From positions 1-64,000 of the forward strand of contig JAFXIC010000020.1 of the NCBI GenBank assembly GCA_017533485.1: DNA of 64,000 nt, read 5' to 3'. The notes beneath the pieces were generated by a model. It had not been told where the DNA came from. It saw nothing but the letters and a program-made list of their open reading frames with translations, and searched no databases. Shown in pieces: positions 35,330-43,824 of this stretch. The first letter of the stretch is position 1. Each line of letters starts with the position of its first letter. This DNA comes from Oscillospiraceae bacterium (GTDB taxonomy: Bacteria > Bacillota > Clostridia > Oscillospirales > Ruminococcaceae). The position numbers and the translations under genes are program-made.

Positions 35330-36652
35330 TCAGTTTGCAGCCCGTCTGAGCTTTGCGAGGAAGAAGCCGTCGGAGCCGAGCATCCGTGGGAACAGTGTCG
35401 TCATTTCCGTTCCATACGCCGCGAGCGATTCGAAATTCTGCCAGGGTTTTTCGGGGGAGAATTCGGGGTGTGCGGAGAGGAAAGCGGAAACGACCTGTTC
35501 ATTTTCGGCTTTTGCGACGGTACAGGTGGAATAGACCAGTACGCCGCCGGGTTTTACGGAAGCCGCAGAAGCTTCGAGAATCCGGTACTGGATTTCGGGG
35601 AGCGCGGCAGTTTCTTCGAGGGATTTATATCGGATTTCCGGTTTTCTGCGGATGACGCCGAAGCCGGAACAGGGTACGTCACACAGCACACGATCTGCCA
35701 TCGGGCGGTCGGGCGCGGGTTTTGCGGCATCCCCGACCTGTGCGGAGATACAGCTGAGATGAAGGCGTTTTGCGCCGTCGCGGATGAGCTTTACACGATT
35801 CTCGTGGAGATCATAGGAAAGGACTCTGCCGCGGTTTTGCATCCATTGCGCGATCGTAAAGGATTTTCCGCCCGGTGCGGCACAGACATCCAGAATGGTT
35901 TCATCGGGCTGGGGGTCGAGCGCGAGACAGCAAAGCTGGGAGGCTAAATCCTGTACATGGAACATTCCTTTTCGGAAAGCATCGAGTTCGGTGAGCTGGC
36001 CGCCGCGCGTCAGCAGATAGGCATCCGGAACCGCAGGCACTTTTGTGAGCATCTGATCGGGAAAGGAAGCGATGAACGCGGCTTCGTCACAGACCAGGGG
36101 ATTTCGTTTCAGGTAGATTGGCGGTTCGCCAATGCTCCCAGAAAGGAAATCGGTAATCAGCTCTTTGGGATAATCCGAAAGCAGCTGGCGGATAAGGGGA
36201 AGCGGAACCGAATACTGAATCGAGAGCGCCTCCGTTTCCTCCGCAGGGATCGGAATTTTTTTCTCTGCACGCAAGAATCCGCGCAGCACCGCATTGACAA
36301 AGCCGGAAGCCTTAAACTGACGGAGCGCTTTGGCTGTTTCCGTCCAGAGATTTACGACAGCAGCCTCCTGTGTACGGAGGTAGAGGAGTTCGTAGATTCC
36401 GCAGCGGAGAATGCAGCGGATCCGCAGGTCAATCTGATCCGGATCGCGTCTTGCATACTGGCGGATACAGGCGTCAACAGTCAGCAGGCGTTCGACAGTC
36501 CCCTGAAAGAGAATCGTGCAGATCCGCTTGTCCTGCGGGGAGAGATTGGATTTTGCGAGTGCAGTATGGAGCGCGAGATTGCCATAGCTTTTCGCCTCTG
36601 CGGCACGAATCAGCGTTCTGACGCATAAAATACGCGGTTCTAATCCTGTCAT
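35330..36652 (-). CDS. rsmB: 16S rRNA m5C967 methyltransferase RsmB
   Basis: A SAM-dependent methyltransferase. The 440-residue protein has an N-terminal NusB-like RNA-binding domain (about 1-140), then the Fmu domain with VCAAPGGKSFTIAQ, VLCDVPCSGFGVIRRKPEI (catalytic Cys in PCSG) and LVYSTCTV. ATG 36652 follows AAAGGAA; upstream in-frame extension lacks a site. It follows fmt by 62 nt. Confidence 0.95.
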   Translation of the reverse strand: MTGLEPRILCVRTLIRAAEAKSYGNLALHTALAKSNLSPQDKRICTILFQGTVERLLTVDACIRQYARRDPDQIDLRIRCILRCGIYELLYLRTQEAAVVNLWTETAKALRQFKASGFVNAVLRGFLRAEKKIPIPAEETEALSIQYSVPLPLIRQLLSDYPKELITDFLSGSIGEPPIYLKRNPLVCDEAAFIASFPDQMLTKVPAVPDAYLLTRGGQLTELDAFRKGMFHVQDLASQLCCLALDPQPDETILDVCAAPGGKSFTIAQWMQNRGRVLSYDLHENRVKLIRDGAKRLHLSCISAQVGDAAKPAPDRPMADRVLCDVPCSGFGVIRRKPEIRYKSLEETAALPEIQYRILEASAASVKPGGVLVYSTCTVAKAENEQVVSAFLSAHPEFSPEKPWQNFESLAAYGTEMTTLFPRMLGSDGFFLAKLRRAAN

Positions 36653-36714
36653 GCAAACATTCCTTTCGGGTAAATCGCCCGATTCACCCTTAATATATGC
36701 AGGCAATCGCGGAA

Positions 36715-37668
36715 TTATCCGCTGACGACCTGAGAAAAGGCGTCGCCGCACTGCACGGGATGGCCGCGGAGATAGTCCTTGACAGCCATCGCCTTAGCGC
36801 CTTCCGCCTGAATGACGAGTGGGATGACGCATCTTCCGTCGCCGCAGACAAAGCGCATGGTTTTCTCATCGACAATCACACCGGGTGCTGCATCGGATTG
36901 CGCTTCGCTGTAAACCGAAGCTAAGAGCTTGACGCGTTTTCCGCCCAGCATTGCAAAACCGGAAAGTGCACGGATGGTGCGGTCGATCTGGTGTGCGGGG
37001 TAGGTAAAATCGAGACGGCTCATATCCTTTGTGAGCTTATCGGCGGTACAGGCGAGCGCGTCATCCTGCGCGATAGGGGAGAGTGTGCCGGCAAGGATAT
37101 CGTGGAGGGTATCGAGCATCACCTCGGCGGACAGTTCTGAGAGTCTGTCGTGGAGGGTAGAAGCTGTTTCATCGGGTGCGATGGGGGTTTCGGCGGTACG
37201 GAGCATATCGCCCGTATCGAGACCGGCCGCCATCTGCATGGAGGTGACGCCGGTTTTCTCATCGCCTGCGAGAATACAGCGTTGGATGGGGCCGGCGCCG
37301 CGCCATCTCGGGAGGAGGGAGGCGTGGAGGTTGACACATCCGTATTTTGGCAGATCGAGAATTTCCTGCGGAAGAATCTGACCGTAGGCGATGACCACGA
37401 TCAGATCGGGGTGGAGTCTGCGGAGCACTTCGAGTGCCTGTGCCGCGTCATCGCCCTTACGGAGCGAGAGCGGCTGATAAACAGGAATTGCAAGTTCCTG
37501 CGCTTTTTTCTTTACAGGAGAAGGCTGGAGGCGATTGCCTCTGCCGCGGGGACGATCGGGCTGGGTAAAGACCGCCTGAATCGTACAGCCGTTTTCGTGC
37601 AGTGCTTCGAGAGTGGGAACGGAGAAATCGGGTGTTCCCATAAAAACGATAGAAATCGGATTGTTCAT
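36715..37668 (-). CDS. fmt: Methionyl-tRNA formyltransferase
   Basis: Formylates initiator Met-tRNA. The 317-residue protein has FMGTPDFSVPTLEAL, QPDRPRGRG, the catalytic NLHASLLPRWRGAGPIQ and the C-terminal OB-like domain. Its start overlaps the def stop by 4 nt. Confidence 0.97.
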   Translation of the reverse strand: MNNPISIVFMGTPDFSVPTLEALHENGCTIQAVFTQPDRPRGRGNRLQPSPVKKKAQELAIPVYQPLSLRKGDDAAQALEVLRRLHPDLIVVIAYGQILPQEILDLPKYGCVNLHASLLPRWRGAGPIQRCILAGDEKTGVTSMQMAAGLDTGDMLRTAETPIAPDETASTLHDRLSELSAEVMLDTLHDILAGTLSPIAQDDALACTADKLTKDMSRLDFTYPAHQIDRTIRALSGFAMLGGKRVKLLASVYSEAQSDAAPGVIVDEKTMRFVCGDGRCVIPLVIQAEGAKAMAVKDYLRGHPVQCGDAFSQVVSG

Positions 37669-38129
37669 TCTTCACGCTCCGGTTTGACATATTCTTCGAC
37701 AAGCTCGGTAAAGAGCTGACCATCGAGGTGGCCGGACTCATGGCAGACGCATCTTGCGCCAAGCTCAGAGAATTTCCGTTCATATAAAACGCCGTTTCTG
37801 TCGTAAGCACGTAAGACAACGGATTTGGGTCTTGTGACATAGCCCCACTTATTCGGAACGGAAAGACAGCCTTCCAGATCACGGATTTTACCGCTTTGCT
37901 TGATAATTTCGGGGTTAATGGCTTCGATAATCTCGTCGTCGAGATCCATGATAAAGATTCTGCGGAGGATACCGACCTGGGGGCCGGCAAGTCCGACGCC
38001 GCCGGCTTGTTTGAGGGTCTCGATCATGTCATCGAGGAGGGCGGCGAGTTTTTCATCGAAGCGTTCAACGGGTCTGCATTTTTTATGGAGGACGGGGTCG
38101 CCCTCTTTCACGATATTGCGAATTGCCAT
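37665..38129 (-). CDS. def: Peptide deformylase
   Basis: Removes the formyl group from nascent proteins with a bound divalent metal. The 154-residue protein has motif 1 GVGLAGPQVG (Gly where most have Ala), motif 2 EGCLSVP and motif 3 CHESGHLDG. The HExxH metal site is intact, but the usual HEIDHLDG is changed to HESGHLDG. ATG 38129 has AGGAG upstream; a longer in-frame extension to 38354 is not credible. Confidence 0.95.
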   Translation of the reverse strand: MAIRNIVKEGDPVLHKKCRPVERFDEKLAALLDDMIETLKQAGGVGLAGPQVGILRRIFIMDLDDEIIEAINPEIIKQSGKIRDLEGCLSVPNKWGYVTRPKSVVLRAYDRNGVLYERKFSELGARCVCHESGHLDGQLFTELVEEYVKPEREE

Positions 38130-38157
38130 GTTATATTTTAAGCTCCTTTGGCTGAAT

Positions 38158-39084
38158 TTACGAAGGGAAGCCGCCGGATCTGCGGCGGAGTGCATCCGAT
38201 TCAAAGGTGTAGCCGGAAAGGCGGAGTGTGGATTCGGAAAGCTCTGTTTCCGAAAACCATGGGGAATCGGAGGGGGTGCTTTTGGCGAGGATATGAAAGC
38301 TCTGTGCAGGAATTGCGCCTTGTGCGAGGAGGAAGCAGCGTTCCCCGTCGGCATTCACCGCCTCATCCACAATCAGAATGACATGACCGGGGGAACCGGG
38401 CCGGCAGAAATAATCGCCTGTATGAGCATCTTCGATTGTGATGGGGGTAGATTCATCGTAGAGAGAAATCGTACCTGCATAGCGCATAACAGTGACAAGA
38501 TAATTTCGGAATGTCTGATAGCTGTCGTCGGGTTTTGCACATTTGACCCAGAATGTGAAATCGCCGAATGCGAGTACACGGTTTCCGCGCATCCATGATT
38601 CATAATCACAGAGGAAACCGTTGGAGAGGTGAAAGGCGATATCTTCGGGGCGGTTTTGTGCGAGGTAATATTCGCTGTATACACGAATAATGGAATCGGC
38701 GCATTGCTGAAAACCCTCGTCACCGATATCGAGGGCATAGACCGCTGCCGCATTGGCAGCAGAGAGCGTATCTCCGCGATAGGTACAAAGCTCCGCGCCA
38801 TGTTCGAGCAGCGGCATCGCACGCAGATAGGAGAGAAAGCTGTCCTCGGCTGCGGGGATGCGTGTAAAGCCGTCGGGCGGTAAGATTCTGGTTTCCTGTG
38901 TCATGCCTTCGGGTTCGATATCGGGGAGCGAATCGGGCATCGTTCGGATGACAATATTTTGCGGTGCCGGATTCCATTTGGGGTTACAGCGGATGCAGAC
39001 AGCCACAAATCCGATGATACAGAGAATCATCAGCAGAATCAGTCTGCGGATGATCTGCGGCTTGGTGAGAAAACAGAGTTTCAT
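38158..39084 (-). CDS. DUF4846 domain protein, membrane-anchored or secreted
   Basis: A 308-residue protein with an N-terminal hydrophobic segment (RLILLMILCIIGFVAVCI) and an extracellular domain matching what I recall of the DUF4846 family (GDTLSAANAAAVYALDIG, HLSNGFLCDYESWMRG, AHTGDYFCRPGSPGHVILIVD; each within one continuous domain). The conserved His and Asp in GSPGHVILIVDEAV suggest an enzyme, but no activity is known to me. ATG 39084 was preferred to TTG 39090. It sits in the housekeeping operon between priA and def, where Bacillus has no such gene. Confidence 0.75.
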   Translation of the reverse strand: MKLCFLTKPQIIRRLILLMILCIIGFVAVCIRCNPKWNPAPQNIVIRTMPDSLPDIEPEGMTQETRILPPDGFTRIPAAEDSFLSYLRAMPLLEHGAELCTYRGDTLSAANAAAVYALDIGDEGFQQCADSIIRVYSEYYLAQNRPEDIAFHLSNGFLCDYESWMRGNRVLAFGDFTFWVKCAKPDDSYQTFRNYLVTVMRYAGTISLYDESTPITIEDAHTGDYFCRPGSPGHVILIVDEAVNADGERCFLLAQGAIPAQSFHILAKSTPSDSPWFSETELSESTLRLSGYTFESDALRRRSGGFPS

Positions 39085-39141
39085 TGACAAGACAGCTCCT
39101 CTCGGTATGGAATCAGAACCCTCAGCAGCGGATGAGAGATA

Positions 39142-41622
39142 TTATACACCGCAGTCGCCGTTCATATCGGCATAAATACTGACGCCGCTGAAATGCTTGT
39201 CAGAGAAGCATATGGAAAGCAGCTCACGAATAAAGTTCCGCATCAGCGCGGTATTCTTACATTTCAGAAGAATCCGCCGGCGATATTTTCCGTTTAATTT
39301 CCCATAGCTTGCTTCAACGGGACCTAAGACACGAAGCGGAAGCTTTAATTGTTCGCGCTGAATTTTCTGTGTGAGGAGGACGATGAACTGTGCAGCAGCC
39401 TGTTTGACCTTTTGTTCGAGCACTGCGGAAAGGCCGATGACGCAAAGATCACAAATCGGCGGAAACATGAGTGCACGGCGCAGCGCGAGTTCTTCCGCGT
39501 AAAATCCGTCATAGTCCTGTTTTGCGGCAAGCGCGAGGACATAGTGTTCGGGCATAGCGGTCTGGAGGATGGCGCGTCCGGCATATTCGCCGCGGCCGCT
39601 TCTTCCGACCACCTGTGTAATGAGAGAAAACGTGCGTTCATAGCTTCGGAAATCGCCGGCATAGAGTGCTTTATCAATCGAAACGACGCCGACGAGTGTG
39701 ACATTCGGGAAATCGAGACCTTTTCCGATCATCTGTGTTCCGCACATAATATCATATTCTCCGCGAGCGAAAGCCTGAAAGCCTGTTTCGTAGGCAGACC
39801 GTGTCATGGTGGTATCGGCGTCCATGCGGAGGATTTTAGCGGTAGGGAGGAGGGACTGCAATTCTTCTTCGAGCCGCTGGGTACCGAAGCCCATCTTCCG
39901 GAGATTATCATGCCCGCAGGCAGGACATTCAGAAACCGGCGGCTGGATATGTCCGCAGTAATGACACATCAGACTGCCGTTTGGCTTATGGAACGTCATC
40001 GGCACCGAGCAATTCGGACAATAAACGGGCGTATTGCATTTCGTGCACTGGAGCATTGTATGGTAGCCGCGTCGATTGAGGAGGAGGATGCTCTGCTTAC
40101 CGTTCGAAAGATTGTCGCGGAGCGCGTCCGCAAGTGCAATGGAAAACGGGCTGTTGTTGCCGTTCATCCGTTCGACATTCATATCGACGACCGTGACTTC
40201 GGGGAGGGGCGCCTGATTATAGCGCTGTTTTAAGGTAAGAAGCCGGTAAACACCTTTTTCCGCAAGATATCTGCTTTCGAGGGAGGGTGTAGCGGAGGCG
40301 AGTACGAGTGCCGCCTGATGGTAGCGACAGCGTTCCTTTGCGATATCCGCCGCATGGTAGCGCGGTGCGGCATCGGATTTATAGGAATGCTCGCCCTCCT
40401 CATCAAGGATGATAAGTCCGAGACGGGAAAGCGGTGCGAAAACAGCACTTCGCGTACCGATGACGATATTGACCTCACCGCGTCGGATGAGCTTATCGGT
40501 ATCGAGCCGCTGACCGAGGGATAAGCCGCTGTGGATGAGGGCAACCTGATTGCCGAAAGCCTGTTGGAAGCGCTGAACGATTTGTGGGGTGAGGGAGATT
40601 TCGGGAATCAGCAGGAGTGCCTGTTTGCCTTGTCTGAGCGTATGTGCGATCAGCTGTTCAAAGACGGCGGTTTTTCCGCTTCCGGTCACACCATAGAGTA
40701 AGAATGCGGCAGCTTTTCCGGCGTCCACAGCAGATGCGACCGCCTGAAACGCAGCCTCTTGTTCTTCGGAGAGGATTGTCATTTCGGGTGGTTTTGTGAC
40801 AACCGCATCTCTTGGCACACGGAGCAGCTCGACTTCGAACAGTTCTGCGATACCGGATTTGACGAGATTCCGGATGACATTCTCCGTCACACCTGCATAG
40901 TATGCACATTCTTTCGCGGAAATCATCTCATGGGCTTCGAGTACGGCAAGTGCCGTCCGTTGTTTGGGTGTTGGGCGGAAAGCGGATGGATTCGCACGAT
41001 ATTCGCCCGACAGTCGGAGCATTTTATCGGTATGGTCAGCCGCTGCTTTCTTCCCCTCCGTGATACGGACAAGACAGCCCTTTTCTTCGAGTGCACAGAG
41101 AATTTCTTTTCGCTGCTGATCGCCTTTCGTCTGGAGAAGGCGATCGAGCTCATGACGGGAGCGGGCTTTTCGGAGCATCGAAAGATAATTTTCTTCTTCT
41201 TCGGAAAGGCGGATGCCATCCGGCGGCGTCACAGGAAGAAACTGTTCCTGGAGCCGGATCTGCATACCGCCGGGGAGTACCGCACGCACCGCGTCGTATC
41301 GGGTACAGAATGTACGTTCATGGAGGAAGTGGACGAGCGAAAGGAGTTCATCATTGAGCACCGGTTCGGTATCGAGCACTCCTGCGATGGGCTTGAGGCG
41401 GAGCGGCGTCCCATCTTCAGAGAGCGGCTGTTCGTTTGTGAGCGCAAGAATCATGGCGATTCTGCGGCGATTTCCGCTTCCGAAGGGAACGGCGACGCGC
41501 ATACCGATTCTGACAGTATCCGCCCAGACTTCGGGCACAGCATAGCTGTAATATCGGTCATATCCGAAGGATGCCGCATTCAGAGCGACCTGAGCGACAA
41601 GCTTTCCGGAAAATCGGGACAT
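39142..41622 (-). CDS. priA: Primosomal helicase PriA
   Basis: Restarts stalled replication forks. The 826-residue protein has a 3'-DNA-binding N-terminus, Walker A YGVTGSGKT, a DEGEH-type Walker B (ILDEEGEHSYK), helicase motif IV to VI including QMIGKGLDFPNV and QVVGRSGRG, and the two zinc-binding clusters (LQCTKCNTPVYCPNC and MCHYCGH with CPACG). GGAGGTG precedes the ATG. coaBC, usually just upstream in Bacillus, is missing. Confidence 0.97.
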   Translation of the reverse strand: MSRFSGKLVAQVALNAASFGYDRYYSYAVPEVWADTVRIGMRVAVPFGSGNRRRIAMILALTNEQPLSEDGTPLRLKPIAGVLDTEPVLNDELLSLVHFLHERTFCTRYDAVRAVLPGGMQIRLQEQFLPVTPPDGIRLSEEEENYLSMLRKARSRHELDRLLQTKGDQQRKEILCALEEKGCLVRITEGKKAAADHTDKMLRLSGEYRANPSAFRPTPKQRTALAVLEAHEMISAKECAYYAGVTENVIRNLVKSGIAELFEVELLRVPRDAVVTKPPEMTILSEEQEAAFQAVASAVDAGKAAAFLLYGVTGSGKTAVFEQLIAHTLRQGKQALLLIPEISLTPQIVQRFQQAFGNQVALIHSGLSLGQRLDTDKLIRRGEVNIVIGTRSAVFAPLSRLGLIILDEEGEHSYKSDAAPRYHAADIAKERCRYHQAALVLASATPSLESRYLAEKGVYRLLTLKQRYNQAPLPEVTVVDMNVERMNGNNSPFSIALADALRDNLSNGKQSILLLNRRGYHTMLQCTKCNTPVYCPNCSVPMTFHKPNGSLMCHYCGHIQPPVSECPACGHDNLRKMGFGTQRLEEELQSLLPTAKILRMDADTTMTRSAYETGFQAFARGEYDIMCGTQMIGKGLDFPNVTLVGVVSIDKALYAGDFRSYERTFSLITQVVGRSGRGEYAGRAILQTAMPEHYVLALAAKQDYDGFYAEELALRRALMFPPICDLCVIGLSAVLEQKVKQAAAQFIVLLTQKIQREQLKLPLRVLGPVEASYGKLNGKYRRRILLKCKNTALMRNFIRELLSICFSDKHFSGVSIYADMNGDCGV

Positions 41623-41668
41623 ATGCGCACCTCCGATCAGAGAAGAAGTGGGAAAAGCTCAGAGGAGC

Positions 41669-41878
41669 TTATTTTGCTTCGGTATTTTCAGCTTCCACGA
41701 TCTTATATTTTTTTGCGGCGAATTCCTCGACAGCAGTCTTTACAGGTTTTTCTTCGAGACGCTGACCATTCTCATAGAGATTGATTGCGATTTCGCGTGC
41801 ACGCTTTGCGATGCCGATGACGAGGGCATAGTAGCTGTCGTTCTTGCCGATAAATTCACTCATAGCAGGTCTTAACAT
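41669..41878 (-). CDS. rpoZ: RNA polymerase omega subunit
   Basis: A 69-residue omega subunit that helps assemble RNA polymerase: [31 protein letters not shown] and VKTAVEEFAAKKY are typical. GGAGAG precedes the ATG, which overlaps the end of gmk by 7 nt, the standard gmk-rpoZ pair. Confidence 0.93.
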   Translation of the reverse strand: MLRPAMSEFIGKNDSYYALVIGIAKRAREIAINLYENGQRLEEKPVKTAVEEFAAKKYKIVEAENTEAK

Positions 41879-42474
41879 GATAAAATCTCTCCTATAATTT
41901 CCTGATTCAGATGATAAGTTCTGGATTCCGCACGAATGATTGCGCGGAAATCCTCCACAGCCGTATCGACTGTCTGATTGACGATGAGGTAGCGGTAATG
42001 ATAAGCCAGTTTTATTTCCTCTTCGGCACGCTGAATGCGTTTGCGTATGACCTCCTCGGATTCTGTGCCGCGGTTCCGCAGCCGCCGTTCGAGCTCAGAG
42101 AGAGAGGGGGGGAGCAGGAAGATGGAAATGGCGTCGGGACATTTTTTCATCACCTGTAACGCGCCTTCCACTTCAATTTCAAGGATGACGTTTTTTCCCT
42201 CGGCGCGCATTTTATCGACCATATCTGCGGGTGTGCCATAGAGATTTCCGCAGAATTCTGCATATTCGAGCATGGCATTGCTGTCGATTCTTTGCTGGAA
42301 ATCATCTATCGAGAGGAAGCGATAGTCTACGCCGTCGATATCAGTGGGACGAGGGGGGCGGGTGGTTGCAGAAACTGAGAGATAGAAGCTGTCGTCCTGG
42401 AGAATTTCTTTGAGGACAGTCCCTTTGCCGCAGCCGGAGGGGCCTGAGAAGATGATCAGTAAGCCTTTTTTCAA
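41872..42474 (-). CDS. gmk: Guanylate kinase
   Basis: Phosphorylates GMP. The 200-residue protein has P-loop [19 protein letters not shown], and [10 protein letters not shown]. The frame starts with TTG at 42474, in the TTGA that also ends remA; GGAGGAAG is 6 nt upstream. Translation is therefore coupled to remA. Confidence 0.96.
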   Translation of the reverse strand: MKKGLLIIFSGPSGCGKGTVLKEILQDDSFYLSVSATTRPPRPTDIDGVDYRFLSIDDFQQRIDSNAMLEYAEFCGNLYGTPADMVDKMRAEGKNVILEIEVEGALQVMKKCPDAISIFLLPPSLSELERRLRNRGTESEEVIRKRIQRAEEEIKLAYHYRYLIVNQTVDTAVEDFRAIIRAESRTYHLNQEIIGEILSC

Positions 42475-42737
42475 ATCTCTTCCTCCTCATCTGTCGGGAC
42501 AGCGTTTCCGGAGAGTCGTGCACCGATGGTTTCGGGCTGGATGGCAGAGAGAATGACATGGTCGCTGTCCATTACGATGACAGCGCGGGTACGTCTGCCA
42601 TATGTTGCGTCGATGAGTCTGCCGCTGTCCTTCGCATCCTGAACGATACGCTTGATGGGTGCGGATTCAGGGCTGACGATGGTAATCAGGCGGGCACAGG
42701 AAATCATGTTGCCGAAGCCGATATTGATAAGTCTCAT
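42471..42737 (-). CDS. remA: Extracellular matrix regulator RemA family protein (DUF370)
   Basis: RemA is a DNA-binding activator of matrix genes in Bacillus; clostridial homologues are uncharacterised. The 88-residue protein has [25 protein letters not shown] and [20 protein letters not shown], all typical, with an acidic C-terminal tail (DEEEEI). Standard position between yicC and gmk. Confidence 0.93.
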   Translation of the reverse strand: MRLINIGFGNMISCARLITIVSPESAPIKRIVQDAKDSGRLIDATYGRRTRAVIVMDSDHVILSAIQPETIGARLSGNAVPTDEEEEI

Positions 42738-42767
42738 CTGGGAGATTCCTTTCTGCCGAAGCGGCGA

Positions 42768-43646
42768 TTATTCGATGTTCTGGATTTGTTCACGAATTTT
42801 CTCGATTTCCGATTTCATATCCACGACGAGTTTTGTGATATTGAGGTCTTGTGCTTTGGAGCCGATGGTATTGACCTCACGATTCATTTCCTGAACGAGG
42901 AAATCGAGTTTTCTGCCGACCGGCTCATCCGACGCGAGTAAATCTCTTGCCTGAGCGAGGTGGCTATGCAGGCGGACGGTTTCCTCGTCAACTGCGGTTT
43001 TTTCAGCAAAAATGGCAGTTTCGGTAAGGATCCGCTGTTCTTCGATATTGGAATCGGCGAGGATTTCGGAGAGCTTTGCATAGAGTCTGCTGCGATAATT
43101 TTCGGCAACGGTTGGGACGATGTCCTCGACACGGCGGAGCATATCTTCGATATGATCGAGTTTTTCGAGGAGATCATCCGCGAGGCGTTTTCCTTCCCGC
43201 TGACGCATTTCAAGGAAAGCGGAGAGCGCAGATTCTGCACAAGCAGAAACGACCGACCAGATTTCCTCCTCATCATCCTGTTCTTTGGTAAGTGTAAAGA
43301 GTTCGGGGAGGCGGAGGAGGGAGGAGAGTGCGATATCGTCGGTCAGGTTGAGATCAGTGCCGAGCTGGCGGAGGGCAAGGAGATAGCCCTCAGCAATGGA
43401 ATGGTTGACAGCGATTTTCGCATCTCTGCCATCGGGGCGATTGATGGTAACAGAAACCTCGACCTTGCCGCGGGTAATTTTTCCATTGAGGAAGGCTTTG
43501 AGTTTTTCTTCGAGGTAAAGACAGGTTCTTGGGAGTCGCGCAGAAAATTCATAGTAGCGGTGATTAACGGCACGAATCTCGACGAGGACATCGCGTCCGT
43601 CCGCGAGCTGTTGGGCTCTGCCGTAGCCGGTCATACTTTTAGGCAT
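42768..43646 (-). CDS. yicC: YicC/YloC family endoribonuclease
   Basis: YicC family proteins cut RNA and promote small-RNA decay. The 292-residue protein starts MPKSMTGYGRAQ and ends in EKIREQIQNIE, with IRAVNHRYYEFSARLPR and FLVQEMNREVNTIGSKA as in the two family domains. First gene of the long operon, behind a good promoter. Confidence 0.95.
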   Translation of the reverse strand: MPKSMTGYGRAQQLADGRDVLVEIRAVNHRYYEFSARLPRTCLYLEEKLKAFLNGKITRGKVEVSVTINRPDGRDAKIAVNHSIAEGYLLALRQLGTDLNLTDDIALSSLLRLPELFTLTKEQDDEEEIWSVVSACAESALSAFLEMRQREGKRLADDLLEKLDHIEDMLRRVEDIVPTVAENYRSRLYAKLSEILADSNIEEQRILTETAIFAEKTAVDEETVRLHSHLAQARDLLASDEPVGRKLDFLVQEMNREVNTIGSKAQDLNITKLVVDMKSEIEKIREQIQNIE

Positions 43647-43696
43647 ATCGCAACCTTCTTTCCGAATAAAGTGGTAAAGGGATAATTCATCTACTT

Positions 43697-43725
43697 AGTA
43701 TACCATATTTCGGGAAGAAAATCAA
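43697..43725 (-). promoter_or_regulatory. Promoter of the yicC-thiN operon
   Basis: On the reverse strand, -35 TTGATT (43720-43725), 17 bp, -10 TATACT (43697-43702) with an extended TGG. Confidence 0.8.
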
Positions 43726-43756
43726 GGGATAAACGGAAACAAATTGGCAACAAAAG

Positions 43757-43791
43757 CACAAAAACCCCCTCCGGATGAACGGAGGGGGTTT
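43757..43791 (-). terminator. Terminator of the GH48 gene
   Basis: AAACCCCCTCCG (43780-43791, reverse strand) pairs with CGGAGGGGGTTT (43762-43773), followed by a T run on the reverse strand. Confidence 0.9.
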
Positions 43792-43824
43792 GAATGGAAA
43801 TCGCGTGTAGAATCGCTGATTCGA

